Source of the DNA: Oceanobacillus sojae
Lineage (GTDB): Bacteria > Bacillota > Bacilli > Bacillales > Amphibacillaceae
DNA: 64,000 nucleotides
Direction of reading: 5' to 3'
Assembly: GCF_007991515.1 (NCBI RefSeq)
Contig: NZ_BJYM01000019.1
Coordinates: 34,935-98,934 of the forward strand
The notes beneath the pieces were generated by a model. The model made no database searches, was not told the origin of the DNA, and saw only the letters and a program-made list of their open reading frames with translations. Below, piece after piece: positions 44,022-52,524 of the stretch. Every line of letters starts with the position of its first letter. The first letter of the stretch is position 1. Position numbers and translations under genes: made by a program.

Positions 44022-45743
44022 TTGTTCAAAGATAATCGGTTCAATAGGTTAACCGCCAACGATTTGAAGCGAGATTTGGTTGCAGGTATTACAGTAGGGA
44101 TTGTAGCAATACCGCTTGGAATGGCTTTTGCGATTGCTTCTGGAGTGAAACCCGAATATGGACTTTATACAACAATTATTGCAGGGGTCCTCGTTGCTCT
44201 TTTCGGTGGTTCCCGTTACCAGATTGCCGGCCCTACGGGAGCTTTTATACCCATTTTACTTGCAATTGTTTTAGAATTCGGATACGAAGATTTGTTAATT
44301 GCGGGATTTATGGCTGGAATAATGCTCATATTGATGGGCGTTTTTAAGTTGGGTGGACTTATCAAGTTTATCCCTCGTTCTGTAACAATCGGTTTTACGG
44401 CCGGGATTGCAATCATTATATTTACCGGGCAAATTGAAAATTTTTTTGGTCTGGAAAATATGGAGAAAAAAGAATATTTCCATGAAAATATCATTCAAAT
44501 TATCCAAAATCTTTCAACACTGAACTTATATAGTATCTTCGTTGCGGCACTTGGAGTTCTCATTCTTATTTTTGTTCCAAAACTTTTCCCGAGAGCACCT
44601 ATATTATTAGTTGCTTTAATTGTTCCATCGATTGTTGCGTTTTTATTTTTCCCTGGAAAAGTGGATACTATCCACACTGCATTTGGCAGCATTTCACAAA
44701 GTCTGCCAAGCTTCCAATTTCCTGAATTAAGCTGGAATAAAATAGTGACACTTTTACAGCCTGCTTTTGTAATTGCCATGCTTGGGGGCATTGAGTCTTT
44801 ATTATCCGCAGTTGTAGCAGATGGTATGACAGGGAAGAAGCATAACTCAAACCGCGAACTTGTTGGTCAAGGTATTGCCAACCTTGCTACTCCTCTTTTT
44901 GGAGGAATTCCGGCAACAGGTGCTATTGCCAGGACTGCAACAAATATTAAAAGTGGCGCTGTAAGTCCTTTCTCCGGGATTTTTCAAGGCGTATTTGTAT
45001 TAATTACTATTCTCCTGCTTGCACCTTTTGCTTCCCATATTCCACTCGCAAGTATGGCACCTATATTAATTCGGGTTGCTTTAAATATGAGTGAATATAA
45101 ATCATTTACTCACATTATTAAGTTGAAATCCAGTGACTCACTGGTACTTGTAGTAACCTTTCTATTAACTGTTTTTGTTAACTTGGCAATTGCCGTTCAA
45201 ATTGGATTGCTGCTGGCTATGTTCTCCTTTGTGAAACAGATGAGTGAAGTATTAGGAATTGAAAAAGTCGTTCCTGATCAGTTAAAAGAAGAAATAAATG
45301 GAGGCAAAAGCTTGGAAACGAAATGTCCGCAGATTGTCTTTTTCACAATTGATGGAGCATTGTTTTTCGGTGCTGCTGACCGCTTTCAATCAATGATTAC
45401 GTATTCTATTAATCGGAAACCAACCGTGCTTATTTTAAAAATGAAACATGTTTCCTTTATTGATACGACTGGAGGAGCCAATTTTGCCTCACTGATTACA
45501 GATTTTAAAAAGCAAGGCGGCACGATCCTGCTTGCTGAATTGAATAATGAGATATTAGATATGATAAAAGCTGAAGGTTTATATGATAAATTAGGAGCTC
45601 AGCATATTTTTAAGGATTCAAAAGATGCCGTAGACTATGGATTGAATTTAATCAATGTCAAGAAATGTCCACTTTGTTCTAAAGCTGGAACAAACACTTG
45701 CCAGGTTTTTCAGCAAAGTAAAGAAATGAAAGAGATTGGATAG
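44022..45743 (+). CDS. SulP family inorganic anion transporter with STAS domain
   Basis: A 573-residue membrane protein. Residues 1-~400: SulP core with GITVGIVAIPLGMAFAIASG, YGLYTTIIAGVLVALFGGSR and IAGPTGAFIP. Residues ~440-550: STAS domain (ILKMKHVSFIDTTGGANFASL). A short C-terminal tail has CPLC..NTC, three cysteines that may bind metal and are not usual in the family. It transports sulfate, bicarbonate or similar anions. Start TTG 44022 follows AAAAGGAG at long spacing. It sits between a tenA terminator and the next riboswitches, so a TPP link is not supported. Confidence 0.9.
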   Translation: MFKDNRFNRLTANDLKRDLVAGITVGIVAIPLGMAFAIASGVKPEYGLYTTIIAGVLVALFGGSRYQIAGPTGAFIPILLAIVLEFGYEDLLIAGFMAGIMLILMGVFKLGGLIKFIPRSVTIGFTAGIAIIIFTGQIENFFGLENMEKKEYFHENIIQIIQNLSTLNLYSIFVAALGVLILIFVPKLFPRAPILLVALIVPSIVAFLFFPGKVDTIHTAFGSISQSLPSFQFPELSWNKIVTLLQPAFVIAMLGGIESLLSAVVADGMTGKKHNSNRELVGQGIANLATPLFGGIPATGAIARTATNIKSGAVSPFSGIFQGVFVLITILLLAPFASHIPLASMAPILIRVALNMSEYKSFTHIIKLKSSDSLVLVVTFLLTVFVNLAIAVQIGLLLAMFSFVKQMSEVLGIEKVVPDQLKEEINGGKSLETKCPQIVFFTIDGALFFGAADRFQSMITYSINRKPTVLILKMKHVSFIDTTGGANFASLITDFKKQGGTILLAELNNEILDMIKAEGLYDKLGAQHIFKDSKDAVDYGLNLINVKKCPLCSKAGTNTCQVFQQSKEMKEIG

Positions 45744-45875
45744 GCAGGTTTGCATTTTGAAATAATATATGCTTAAATAAGCCTTAAGTATTTACTTCTT
45801 CTTTACAGCGCACTGTAAAGATTTGTTCAGCATTAACAGGTAAACTATTAATTCTAAATTTCATATTTCTATAAT

Positions 45876-45960
45876 CGCTAGGGGAGCAATTTTATTGCTG
45901 AGAAAGGAAACTTGACCCTTGGAACCTGATTTAGTTAACACTAACGTAGGGAAGTGAGGT
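45876..45960 (+). ncRNA. TPP riboswitch 2
   Basis: GGGGAGC, TTGCTGAGA, CCCTTGGAACCTGATTTAG and TAACGTAGGGAAG, the thi-box set. It is followed by a terminator at 45999 and then by another complete TPP riboswitch. Confidence 0.92.
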
Positions 45961-45998
45961 TTACTTAAGTAGGTAATAATCTAGTTATGTACTCATTT

Positions 45999-46031
45999 CC
46001 CATTCATCAATATTTGTTGAGTGGGTTTTTT
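45999..46031 (+). terminator. Riboswitch 2 terminator
   Basis: CCCATTCA / TGAGTGGG stem with six T, 39 bases after riboswitch 2. Confidence 0.82.
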
Positions 46032-46077
46032 AATGCTCTTACAGTAGATTCAAATAGTAAGAGATACAATTTAATAA

Positions 46078-46172
46078 GAATGTAGGGGGACCAGTGTTGC
46101 TGGTTGAGATAGTATCCATAAGATAAAGACCCTTAGAACCTGATCTGGTTGAGACCAGCGTAGGGAACATGC
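46078..46172 (+). ncRNA. TPP riboswitch 3
   Basis: GGGGGACC, TGGTTGAGA (G for C in the usual CTGAGA), CCCTTAGAACCTGATCTGG and GACCAGCGTAGGGAA, closed by ATGT / ACAT. Tandem with riboswitch 2 on the same leader. Confidence 0.92.
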
Positions 46173-46202
46173 AAAGTAATTTCTATCATATGGAAATGTG
46201 TG

Positions 46203-46232
46203 TACCCTGGGCTTCGTGTCCGGGGTATTTTT
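46203..46232 (+). terminator. Riboswitch 3 terminator
   Basis: TACCCTGG / CCGGGGTA stem (with a G-T pair) followed by five T, just before the ABC importer genes. Confidence 0.85.
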
Positions 46233-46324
46233 GTTTGAAGGGAGGCGTGCATATTCAATCTATTAACAAGTGTTATTAAGAAATAAACTTATACTTTTTA
46301 TCAGAAAGAGGGTGAAAACGAAGG

Positions 46325-47098
46325 ATGAGAGAACAAAATAATAAATTAGCACTTCAGTTTAAAAATGTCGATTTCCATTATAAAAATGATGCAGAGGAGA
46401 TTCCCATTTTAAAAAACATGAATCTTTCTGTTGCAGATGGTGAATTTGTAAGTATTATCGGTGCAAGCGGCTCAGGAAAATCAACCATCTTTCGTCTTAT
46501 TGTCGGGCTGGAAGAACTGACCGGTGGATCTATCTATTTAAATGAAAAACAAGTAACCGACCGTTCAGGAAAAGTTGGGTATATGCCTCAACAGGATTTA
46601 TTAATGCCTTGGCGTACAGTTCAGCAAAATGCAGTTCTTCCGTTAGAACTGCACAAAGAAAGTCGTCTCGATAGAAGAGCTGTCGATAGCTTGCTGGAGG
46701 CGTTTGGTTTAAAAGGATACGAGAATAAATATCCGCATGAACTATCCGGTGGGATGCGCCAGCGTGTTTCCTTTTTAAGAGCTACTTTATCCGGTTCTAA
46801 TGTGCTATTGCTGGACGAACCTTTTTCAGCTTTGGATGCGATGACCAGGTTATTTATGCAGGAATGGCTATTAGAACAATGGAAAGAGCAGCAATCTACT
46901 ATTTTATTTATAACACATGATATTACAGAAGCATTATTTTTGTCTGACCGCATTTTTGTCATTACTGATACACCCTTTACAACATTTAAAGAGATTGAAG
47001 TGCCTTTGGAACGTCCAAGACGGCAACAGGATTTAGGAAATAAAGAAGTGACGGAGCTAAAAAATAATCTGCTGGATCAATTTCGGATGAGGGTGTAA
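46325..47098 (+). CDS. thiZ: ABC transporter ATPase of a thiamin-precursor importer (ThiZ-like)
   Basis: A 257-residue ATPase of the nitrate/taurine/HMP type. Walker A is IIGASGSGKSTIFRL, signature is ELSGGMRQRVSFLRA, Walker B is NVLLLDEPFSALD. The preceding tandem TPP riboswitches and the ThiXYZ order identify it as the energising part of an HMP/formylaminopyrimidine importer. Its ATG is preceded by GAGGGTG. The thiX- and thiY-like genes follow with 3- and 1-base gaps. Confidence 0.9.
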   Translation: MREQNNKLALQFKNVDFHYKNDAEEIPILKNMNLSVADGEFVSIIGASGSGKSTIFRLIVGLEELTGGSIYLNEKQVTDRSGKVGYMPQQDLLMPWRTVQQNAVLPLELHKESRLDRRAVDSLLEAFGLKGYENKYPHELSGGMRQRVSFLRATLSGSNVLLLDEPFSALDAMTRLFMQEWLLEQWKEQQSTILFITHDITEALFLSDRIFVITDTPFTTFKEIEVPLERPRRQQDLGNKEVTELKNNLLDQFRMRV

Positions 47099-47101
47099 TC
47101 A

Positions 47102-47842
47102 ATGAAAAATTATCTTTATTCTATTATTTTAATCACAATATTTTTATTTATATGGGAAGCAGGAGCGAGGTTTGTTAATACACCATTTATTTTACCGGCG
47201 CCGACTGAAATTGCGATAAAGCTATGGGAATTGAAAGCGGAGCTTCTGCTGCATCATCTTCCTGTTACACTGGCTGTTATTGCAATTGGCCTCGGTATTT
47301 CATTAGTACTTGGAATTATCCTAGCAATCAGTATGAATATATCAAAAACATTAGAGCAAGCCATTTATCCTATTTTAATTACATCACAAACCATTCCTAT
47401 TATTGCACTGGCACCTATTTTTGTACTTTGGTTCGGATATTCTATCTGGAGCAAAGTCATCGTTACAATTATCATTACCTTTTTTCCTATTACCGTCAGT
47501 ACATTCGATGGTTTTCGATCAACAAGTAAAGAACTGAAAGAGTTATTTCAAACACTTGGCGCATCTAAAAGACAGCTTTTTTTCAAGCTGGAGGTTCCAT
47601 CTGCACTGCCTTCTTTCTTTTCAGGGTTAAAAGTAGCCGTCCCCATGAGTGTGATTGGCGCTGCAATTGGAGAGTGGCTCGGTGCACAGGCTGGCCTAGG
47701 TTATTTTAGCCGGCGGATGATGACACAATTTAATGGAGCAGGGGTCTTTGCACCTATAGTCGTTCTCTCTTTAATTGGAATTATATTATTTATTACAGTT
47801 GTTTTGCTAGAAAAATATATATTGAAATGGAGAAGATTTTAG
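47102..47842 (+). CDS. thiX: ABC transporter permease of a thiamin-precursor importer (ThiX-like)
   Basis: A 246-residue permease with about six transmembrane segments and a BPD_transp_1 EAA loop (ELFQTLGASKRQLFFKLEVPSALPSFF). Signal sequences of the SsuC/ThiX type: FILPAPTEIAIKLWEL near the N-terminus. Co-transcribed with the ATPase and binding-protein genes, all under the tandem TPP riboswitches. Confidence 0.9.
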   Translation: MKNYLYSIILITIFLFIWEAGARFVNTPFILPAPTEIAIKLWELKAELLLHHLPVTLAVIAIGLGISLVLGIILAISMNISKTLEQAIYPILITSQTIPIIALAPIFVLWFGYSIWSKVIVTIIITFFPITVSTFDGFRSTSKELKELFQTLGASKRQLFFKLEVPSALPSFFSGLKVAVPMSVIGAAIGEWLGAQAGLGYFSRRMMTQFNGAGVFAPIVVLSLIGIILFITVVLLEKYILKWRRF

Positions 47843-47843
47843 T

Positions 47844-48851
47844 ATGAATAAATTAACAGCAATAGTTAGTATTCTGATAGGCTTTACAATTCTAAGCGCT
47901 TGTGGAAATGAAGAATCAAATGCAGAGGATAATAAAAAAGTAAACGGGACAAATACCGTTTCTATTATGCTTGATTGGTATCCGAATGCCGTACATAGTT
48001 ATCTATACATAGCAGAAGAGAAGGGTTATTTTGAGGAAGAAGGGATTGAAGTTGATATTCAATTCCCGGCAAATCCAACAGACCCTCTGACACTTGCGGC
48101 TTCAGGCAAGGTGACAATGGGGTTATATTACCAGCCCGATGTGATTGCAGCAAGAGCAAATGAAGATATTCCTGTTAAGTCTGTGGCTGCTGTCGTTCGT
48201 GAGCCGTTAAACCGGATTGTTTCCCGTTCCAATGATCCGATAGAATCGCCGAAAGAATTAGAAGGGAGGCAGGTAGGTTACCCTGGAATTCCGGTAAATG
48301 AGGCAATTGTTAAAACAATGGTCGAGCATGACGGCGGAGATTATGAAAAAGTAGATATGATAAATGTAGAATTTGAATTAGGTTCTTCACTTATTTCTGA
48401 GCAGGTCGATGCAGTGAGTGGCATGTATGTGAATCATGAAGTGCCAGTCTTACGCAGTGAAGGGCATGCAATTGATTTTATTGATCCAGTAGATTACGGG
48501 GTGCCTGATTTTTACGAAATTGTCGCTGTGACAAGTGATGAAACATGGGATGCCGAGCGAGAAAATATTGAAGCGTTTTGGCGCGCTGCGCGTAAGGGAT
48601 ACGATTTCATGGTTGAAAATGAGGAAGAAGCACTGCAAATCCTGCTGGATTATCAGGATGAAGTAAACTTTCCCCTGGAAAAAGAAATTGAAACAGAGAG
48701 CTTAACTATTTTATTACCAAAAATGGATTCAGAGCAGGGTTTTGGTACACAGGAAAGAGCTTCATGGGAAAAAACAGCGAATTGGTTAAAAGAATACGGC
48801 GTGATTAAAAAAATTCCAAATATCGATGATATATTTGTCAATATTGAATAA
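47844..48851 (+). CDS. thiY: Lipoprotein binding protein for N-formyl-aminopyrimidine (ThiY-like)
   Basis: A 335-residue substrate-binding protein with a lipobox (ILSAC, C20) after a hydrophobic N-terminus, then NMT1/THI5-like domain: LDWYPNAVHSYLYIAEEKGYF, SGKVTMGLYYQPDVIAA and QVGYPGIPVNEAIV. This is the pattern of ThiY, which binds thiamin breakdown products for TenA salvage. The catalytic TenA partner is only present as a relic at 43854, so the imported pyrimidine would need a different amidohydrolase. Confidence 0.9.
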   Translation: MNKLTAIVSILIGFTILSACGNEESNAEDNKKVNGTNTVSIMLDWYPNAVHSYLYIAEEKGYFEEEGIEVDIQFPANPTDPLTLAASGKVTMGLYYQPDVIAARANEDIPVKSVAAVVREPLNRIVSRSNDPIESPKELEGRQVGYPGIPVNEAIVKTMVEHDGGDYEKVDMINVEFELGSSLISEQVDAVSGMYVNHEVPVLRSEGHAIDFIDPVDYGVPDFYEIVAVTSDETWDAERENIEAFWRAARKGYDFMVENEEEALQILLDYQDEVNFPLEKEIETESLTILLPKMDSEQGFGTQERASWEKTANWLKEYGVIKKIPNIDDIFVNIE

Positions 48852-49035
48852 TAAGTTCTATAAAGCTGCTTATTTATTGTTCAAAGTATTGTTGGAAATC
48901 AGCCAAGTGCGTTTCAAGCAAGGGTTTCTCATGGTATACCGTATTTTTGGCACACCCGAATAGGTGGAAAACAGGCAGAAGTGGTATTAGAATATAAACA
49001 TAGATTTTTATCTAAATCATCGGAGGCTGTGCATA

Positions 49036-49356
49036 ATGATTAAAGTCGTTAACACATTACGAGTAAAAAAAGGAAAGGTAAATGAGGTCGCAGCATTATT
49101 CCAAAAAGCTAAGGCAGTACACACATTTGATGGATTTGTATTTATGGAAGTCTTGATAAAAGAAAATACAGCAGAGTATGATGAGCTGCAGGTTTGCACA
49201 ACGTGGGATGATCACGCTTCTTTTGAGGTTTGGAGAGAAAGCAGAGAAACAAGAAAAGCTCATGAATCACAGAATAAAGAAGAAAAAGAAGATAGTCCAA
49301 TCCTTGGAACGGAATTATCAATATTTGAAGTCTTTGTACAGCACCATCCAGCATAG
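49036..49356 (+). CDS. isdG: IsdG-type haem-degrading monooxygenase
   Basis: A 106-residue ABM-fold protein. The catalytic set of IsdG is retained: N6 (KVVNTLRV), W66 (FEVWRES) and H76 (RKAHESQ). It would open haem to release iron. ATG 49036 follows TCGGAGG. It sits close to a Fur-controlled promoter further downstream, which fits an iron-supply context, though no Fur box lies in front of this gene itself. Other ABM-domain enzymes are possible but less likely given the triad. Confidence 0.85.
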   Translation: MIKVVNTLRVKKGKVNEVAALFQKAKAVHTFDGFVFMEVLIKENTAEYDELQVCTTWDDHASFEVWRESRETRKAHESQNKEEKEDSPILGTELSIFEVFVQHHPA

Positions 49357-49396
49357 TATCCTTTTATCTAAGTTTTGTTACACTATGATTATTCAC

Positions 49397-49434
49397 AAAA
49401 TGCCGTCTTCAACTGTGAAGAAGACGGCATTTTT
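49397..49434 (+). terminator. Rho-independent terminator of the isdG-like gene
   Basis: AAATGCCGTCTTC / GAAGACGGCATTT stem, T-run. It isolates the next promoter. Confidence 0.9.
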
Positions 49435-49533
49435 ATGAATAGATTTATGCATATTTCCCCAATAATTCATACAATAATCAATTAGTGAACGAATCAAACT
49501 GCTTATTAAAATAAATAATATTGCAATTAGGTA

Positions 49534-49566
49534 TTGACAACTAATTTGATAATGATTATCATTATC
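49534..49566 (+). promoter_or_regulatory. Fur-controlled sigma-A promoter
   Basis: TTGACA (49534-49539), 17-base spacer, TATCAT (49557-49562). A 19-base Fur box, GATAATGATTATCATTATC (49548-49566), one base from the classical consensus, covers spacer and -10. It should be silent in iron excess and strong in iron shortage. Confidence 0.9.
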
Positions 49567-49568
49567 AT

Positions 49569-49678
49569 TACAGAAAGGGGTTTCTCTATCAAATTATTCT
49601 GTGGATTAATCAGATCACTCATTGTGTTACCCCCCAACCAACATATAGAGACTTGATAGAGATTCCTTCTCTTTTGTT
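49569..49678 (+). ncRNA. Candidate Fur-controlled small RNA (FsrA/IsrR-like role)
   Basis: The Fur promoter has no reading frame behind it: no ATG, GTG or TTG with a binding site opens more than a few codons. Instead TCTCTATCAA (49583-49592) pairs with TTGATAGAGA (49653-49662), framing a loop with ACCCCCCAACCAAC (49629 on), and the stem is followed by TTCCTTCTCTTTTGTT. An unpaired C-run is what FsrA of B. subtilis and IsrR of S. aureus use to cover ribosome binding sites of iron-rich enzymes. Ends are estimated; a stronger terminator at 49750 could give a longer form. Sequence relation to those RNAs is not claimed. Confidence 0.5.
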
Positions 49679-49749
49679 ATAGGTCATAAGAAATCCTGTA
49701 ATTATACAAAACTGATTTCTTATTATATATGCGAAAAATAAAGAATAGA
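49679..49749. other. Spacer with small hairpin
   Basis: AAGAAATC / GATTTCTT (49688-49723) forms another small stem-loop. No coding potential. Confidence 0.4.
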
Positions 49750-49808
49750 GGAAAGAAAAATCTTATTTGTCCGGGTTAACGGGAAGATTTTTCTTTCCTT
49801 TCTTTTTT
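49750..49808 (+). terminator. Strong terminator
   Basis: GGAAAGAAAAATCTT / AAGATTTTTCTTTCC, 15-base perfect stem, then TTTCTTTTTT. Confidence 0.9.
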
Positions 49809-50090
49809 GATTTGATAAAAAATACAGTAGATTTAGGCTGTGATACAAACCTTTGAAGCAGTAAAATCTACGAAGAATTTTATAAAAAAATCGTTAATCA
49901 GAGATATAAAAGGGGGATGACAAGTAGTTATCAAACTTACTATTACGGAAAATAATTAACGCAATGAAGAAATATTTCAATTTTTTCATTTTCTTTACAA
50001 TTAAATTAAAAATGTTCAGATAGATAGAATTTGCGTTTACAAGTTAAAAAGAAGGGTAGATAGTAGTTATTACATAGAAAGGGAGTTGTT

Positions 50091-50618
50091 ATTATCAAGT
50101 ATATTTCTTTAATCATTTTTTCTTTGGTTGGATTCGTACTCTTTGCAGGGACAGCAGCTGCTGAGAAGAATTATGAAGTAAAATCAGGAGATAATGTATA
50201 CCGTATTGCCCAAAACTATCAAGTAGATGTAAATGCTGTCATTGCAGCAAATCCATCCATATCGGATCCTGCCTATATTGAAGCTGGACAAACAATAAAA
50301 ATACCAGATGAAACTGGAGCTTCTTTTACTGTTACAGCCTATACAGCTGGACCTGAATCTACCGGAAAAGAACCTGGCGACCCTGCCTATGGTATAACGG
50401 CGTCTGGTGAAGAGGTAGAAGAAGGAAAAACAATTGCATGTCCGCAATCTCTTCCTTTTGGAACAAAAATACATATCTCAGATCTGAATGAAACTTACGT
50501 GTGTGAAGATCGGGGAAGCGCAATTACAAATGGCCATTTGGATATTTACATGGAAGATTTAGATGATGCACTTGAATTTGGAGTACAAGAACTTCAAGCT
50601 AAAGTGTGGACATATTAA
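50091..50618 (+). CDS. Secreted LysM + 3D domain cell-wall protein with unusual start
   Basis: A 175-residue exported protein. A signal peptide (IKYISLIIFSLVGFVLFAGT, then AAAEKN), a LysM domain (YEVKSGDNVYRIAQNYQVDV ... IEAGQTIKIPD) and a C-terminal 3D-type barrel (FTVTAYTAGPES, PFGTKIHISDLNE, CEDRGSAITNGHLDIYM). A related layout occurs in YocH/Rpf-like muralytic or stationary-phase proteins. GGGAG at 50081 is followed by ATT 50091 and ATC 50094; no ATG, GTG or TTG with a site lies in frame until TTG 50124, which would remove the positive start of the signal peptide. A non-AUG start is inferred. Confidence 0.72.
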   Translation: MIKYISLIIFSLVGFVLFAGTAAAEKNYEVKSGDNVYRIAQNYQVDVNAVIAANPSISDPAYIEAGQTIKIPDETGASFTVTAYTAGPESTGKEPGDPAYGITASGEEVEEGKTIACPQSLPFGTKIHISDLNETYVCEDRGSAITNGHLDIYMEDLDDALEFGVQELQAKVWTY

Positions 50619-50665
50619 CTCTGAAAACTAGATTACAGATTTATAATGTTATTCATAACTTTACC

Positions 50666-50711
50666 ACAAAAAAGCAGCCTGTTACCTCAAAACATTGGTA
50701 TCAGGCTGCTT
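50666..50711 (-). terminator. Bidirectional terminator
   Basis: AAGCAGCCTGTTACC / GGTATCAGGCTGCTT stem; the A-run on the plus strand gives a T-run for the minus-strand methyltransferase. Confidence 0.8.
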
Positions 50712-50769
50712 CATTTCTAACATCCTATAATAGAAGAAATAGAAAGTAAAATAAATGTGATCAATTAAA

Positions 50770-51378
50770 TTATAGAGTTTTATAAGCTGCGAGTTGAATA
50801 ACGTGCCCCAGTCCATTGTGTGATTTACCTTCAAAACGTTCCACTTCACCATAATAAAAATGCTTGATTTTCCAGTCTGTAAAAATATCAAGTACTTCAT
50901 ATGGCGAGTATAAGAGACTGGAGTCTTTTCCACCATCAGTCCGGTAAGGAAGCTGACGATCAGAGCGAACCTCCATGATATAGATTCCACCCGGTCGAAG
51001 TGTTTTTTTGATTCCTTTCATTAAACGCTGACGGACAGAAGCATCTCCAATATGACCAAAAACATTCAATACTACATCCCATTGATTTTCTCTAAAAGGG
51101 CTATTTTGTGTTAGATCTACTAACTCTGTTTTTACCTCTACACTTCTTTCATCAGCAAGCCGCTGTAATTTGTTCAAGGCAACGGAAGAATAATCCCAGG
51201 CAGTAACCTGATGCCCCAATTCAGCTGCATAGACTGCATTACGTCCTTCTCCCTCTGCCAGAGTTAATAGATCAGAAGGAGGTTGACCGAGTAACATTGA
51301 TTGAATAAAGACATTAGGGTCTTTTCCGTATCGGTATTCCTGATTATTATATAGTTCATCCCATTTATTGTTTGTCAT
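50770..51378 (-). CDS. Class I SAM-dependent methyltransferase (TehB-like)
   Basis: A 202-residue methyltransferase. LLTLAEGEGRNAVYAAELGHQVTAWD holds motif I (E/DxGxGR variant) and the acidic residue that binds SAM; WDVVLNVFGHI is motif post-II and LRPGGIYIMEV motif III-like. The N-terminal WDELYNNQEYRYGKDPNVFI is common in the tellurite/thiol methyltransferase-like set. Substrate unknown. ATG 51378 has AAAGGAG. Confidence 0.85.
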   Translation of the reverse strand: MTNNKWDELYNNQEYRYGKDPNVFIQSMLLGQPPSDLLTLAEGEGRNAVYAAELGHQVTAWDYSSVALNKLQRLADERSVEVKTELVDLTQNSPFRENQWDVVLNVFGHIGDASVRQRLMKGIKKTLRPGGIYIMEVRSDRQLPYRTDGGKDSSLLYSPYEVLDIFTDWKIKHFYYGEVERFEGKSHNGLGHVIQLAAYKTL

Positions 51379-51589
51379 TTATAATCTCCTTTCTTCCATA
51401 ACATAATCATAATGTTATTAGCCTAAACTTTCATTTTTATTTTATTATCTGTTTATTTATGCTTCCAAGAGCATAGACTCTCTAAGATTGGTAGAAAGTT
51501 AATTCCTTAATCAGATAAAGCGTACTCTGCTTTTGGATGTACCTGCTGATGGAAAGGCTTGAAATAGAAAATCAGCAGTCTGCAGGTAA

Positions 51590-52269
51590 TTATTTTGATA
51601 GACGTAAAAGCTTAGGCTCAGTGAAAATTTTATTATCGATAAAGGCATGAGTATGATCAGGTGCTGATGTCTGCTGCTCATAATGTTTGTGCATGGGAAT
51701 CCAAAATTGTCGGTATTTCTCTTCAACAACCTGAGCCGAGTTAACCCAAGCTATATCTCTTTGCACAGCTCGATTCACCATGGTTTCGTTATCAATATCC
51801 AGCCAAATTACATAGTCCCAGTAATTAATAAGCTCTGGACGCAGAAGAAATATAATAACAATATCTTATTTCCTGCAGTATGCCATTGATCTGTGATCTC
51901 CTTGTCATGGAATGAATCCCAAAGAGACGTTCGGCATTTTCGATTTCCTTCAGATCCAAGAGGCTCCAATACGAAGTTGGCAAACGAAGTATAATCGAAT
52001 CCATAATCATAATAAGCTTGCACCGTCCAATCACCTTGCTGCGAGCGATTTTTATGTTCAGGGTAATGGAAATGATTGATGGAAGACTGGAAAACTACAC
52101 GGGTTTATTCGCGGATAGCTTCAGCCAGCTCATCGGATAATGTAGTTTTCCCCGCAGCAGATCGGCCATCTATAGCAACCCTTGTCGGATGGTCTAGATT
52201 TAATGAGACAATTTCATTGGCAAGAGCAGTGATTACAGCACGTCTCGATTTATTTGGCAGGGTAGACAT
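51590..52269 (-). pseudogene. Uridine kinase-like gene with several frameshifts
   Basis: Minus-strand pieces in different frames line up to one protein: VAIDGRSAAGKTTLSDELAE (52269-52105), YDYGFDYTSFANFVLEPLGS with DSFHDKEI (near 52020-51880), ILLLYF/LLITG (P-loop kinase core), and MVNRAVQRDIAW with EEKYRQFWIPMHKHY (51781-51590). This is the layout of uridine/cytidine-kinase-like proteins. At least three frame changes separate the pieces, plus a stop after the P-loop. ATG 52269 has GGAGGAGAAAG. It resembles the gene at 40898. Confidence 0.78.
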
Positions 52270-52425
52270 GTTTCTTTCTCCTCCTGAAATCATATTCCAT
52301 TAATTTATCAATATTTAAGTTATCTTCGCCGAAAATACATATCTAGCATATATGTTTTCTGAAAAAATTAATAGGTTCAAGTTGAAATTTTAAAAGTATC
52401 TATTAAAGAGAATGCACTTTATCAC

Positions 52426-52454
52426 TTGACTAAGAACCAGCCCCCCTTTAATAT
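52426..52454 (+). promoter_or_regulatory. Sigma-A promoter of the VOC/FMN-reductase pair
   Basis: TTGACT, 17-base spacer, TAATAT. Confidence 0.75.
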
Positions 52455-52524
52455 GTATGCACTCGCAAATACTATAAGTTAATATAAAGATATTAGTTCA
52501 TTTAATAAAAGGAGTGATTTTATC

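Noticed and set aside
43766..44059. 97-codon minus-strand frame over the tenA relic
   Set aside because: No ribosome binding site, basic low-complexity composition, and it runs antisense to the riboswitch platform and the SulP start.
49142..49438. Alternative frames over the isdG-like gene
   Set aside because: Low-complexity products; the plus-strand protein has the N-W-H haem triad.
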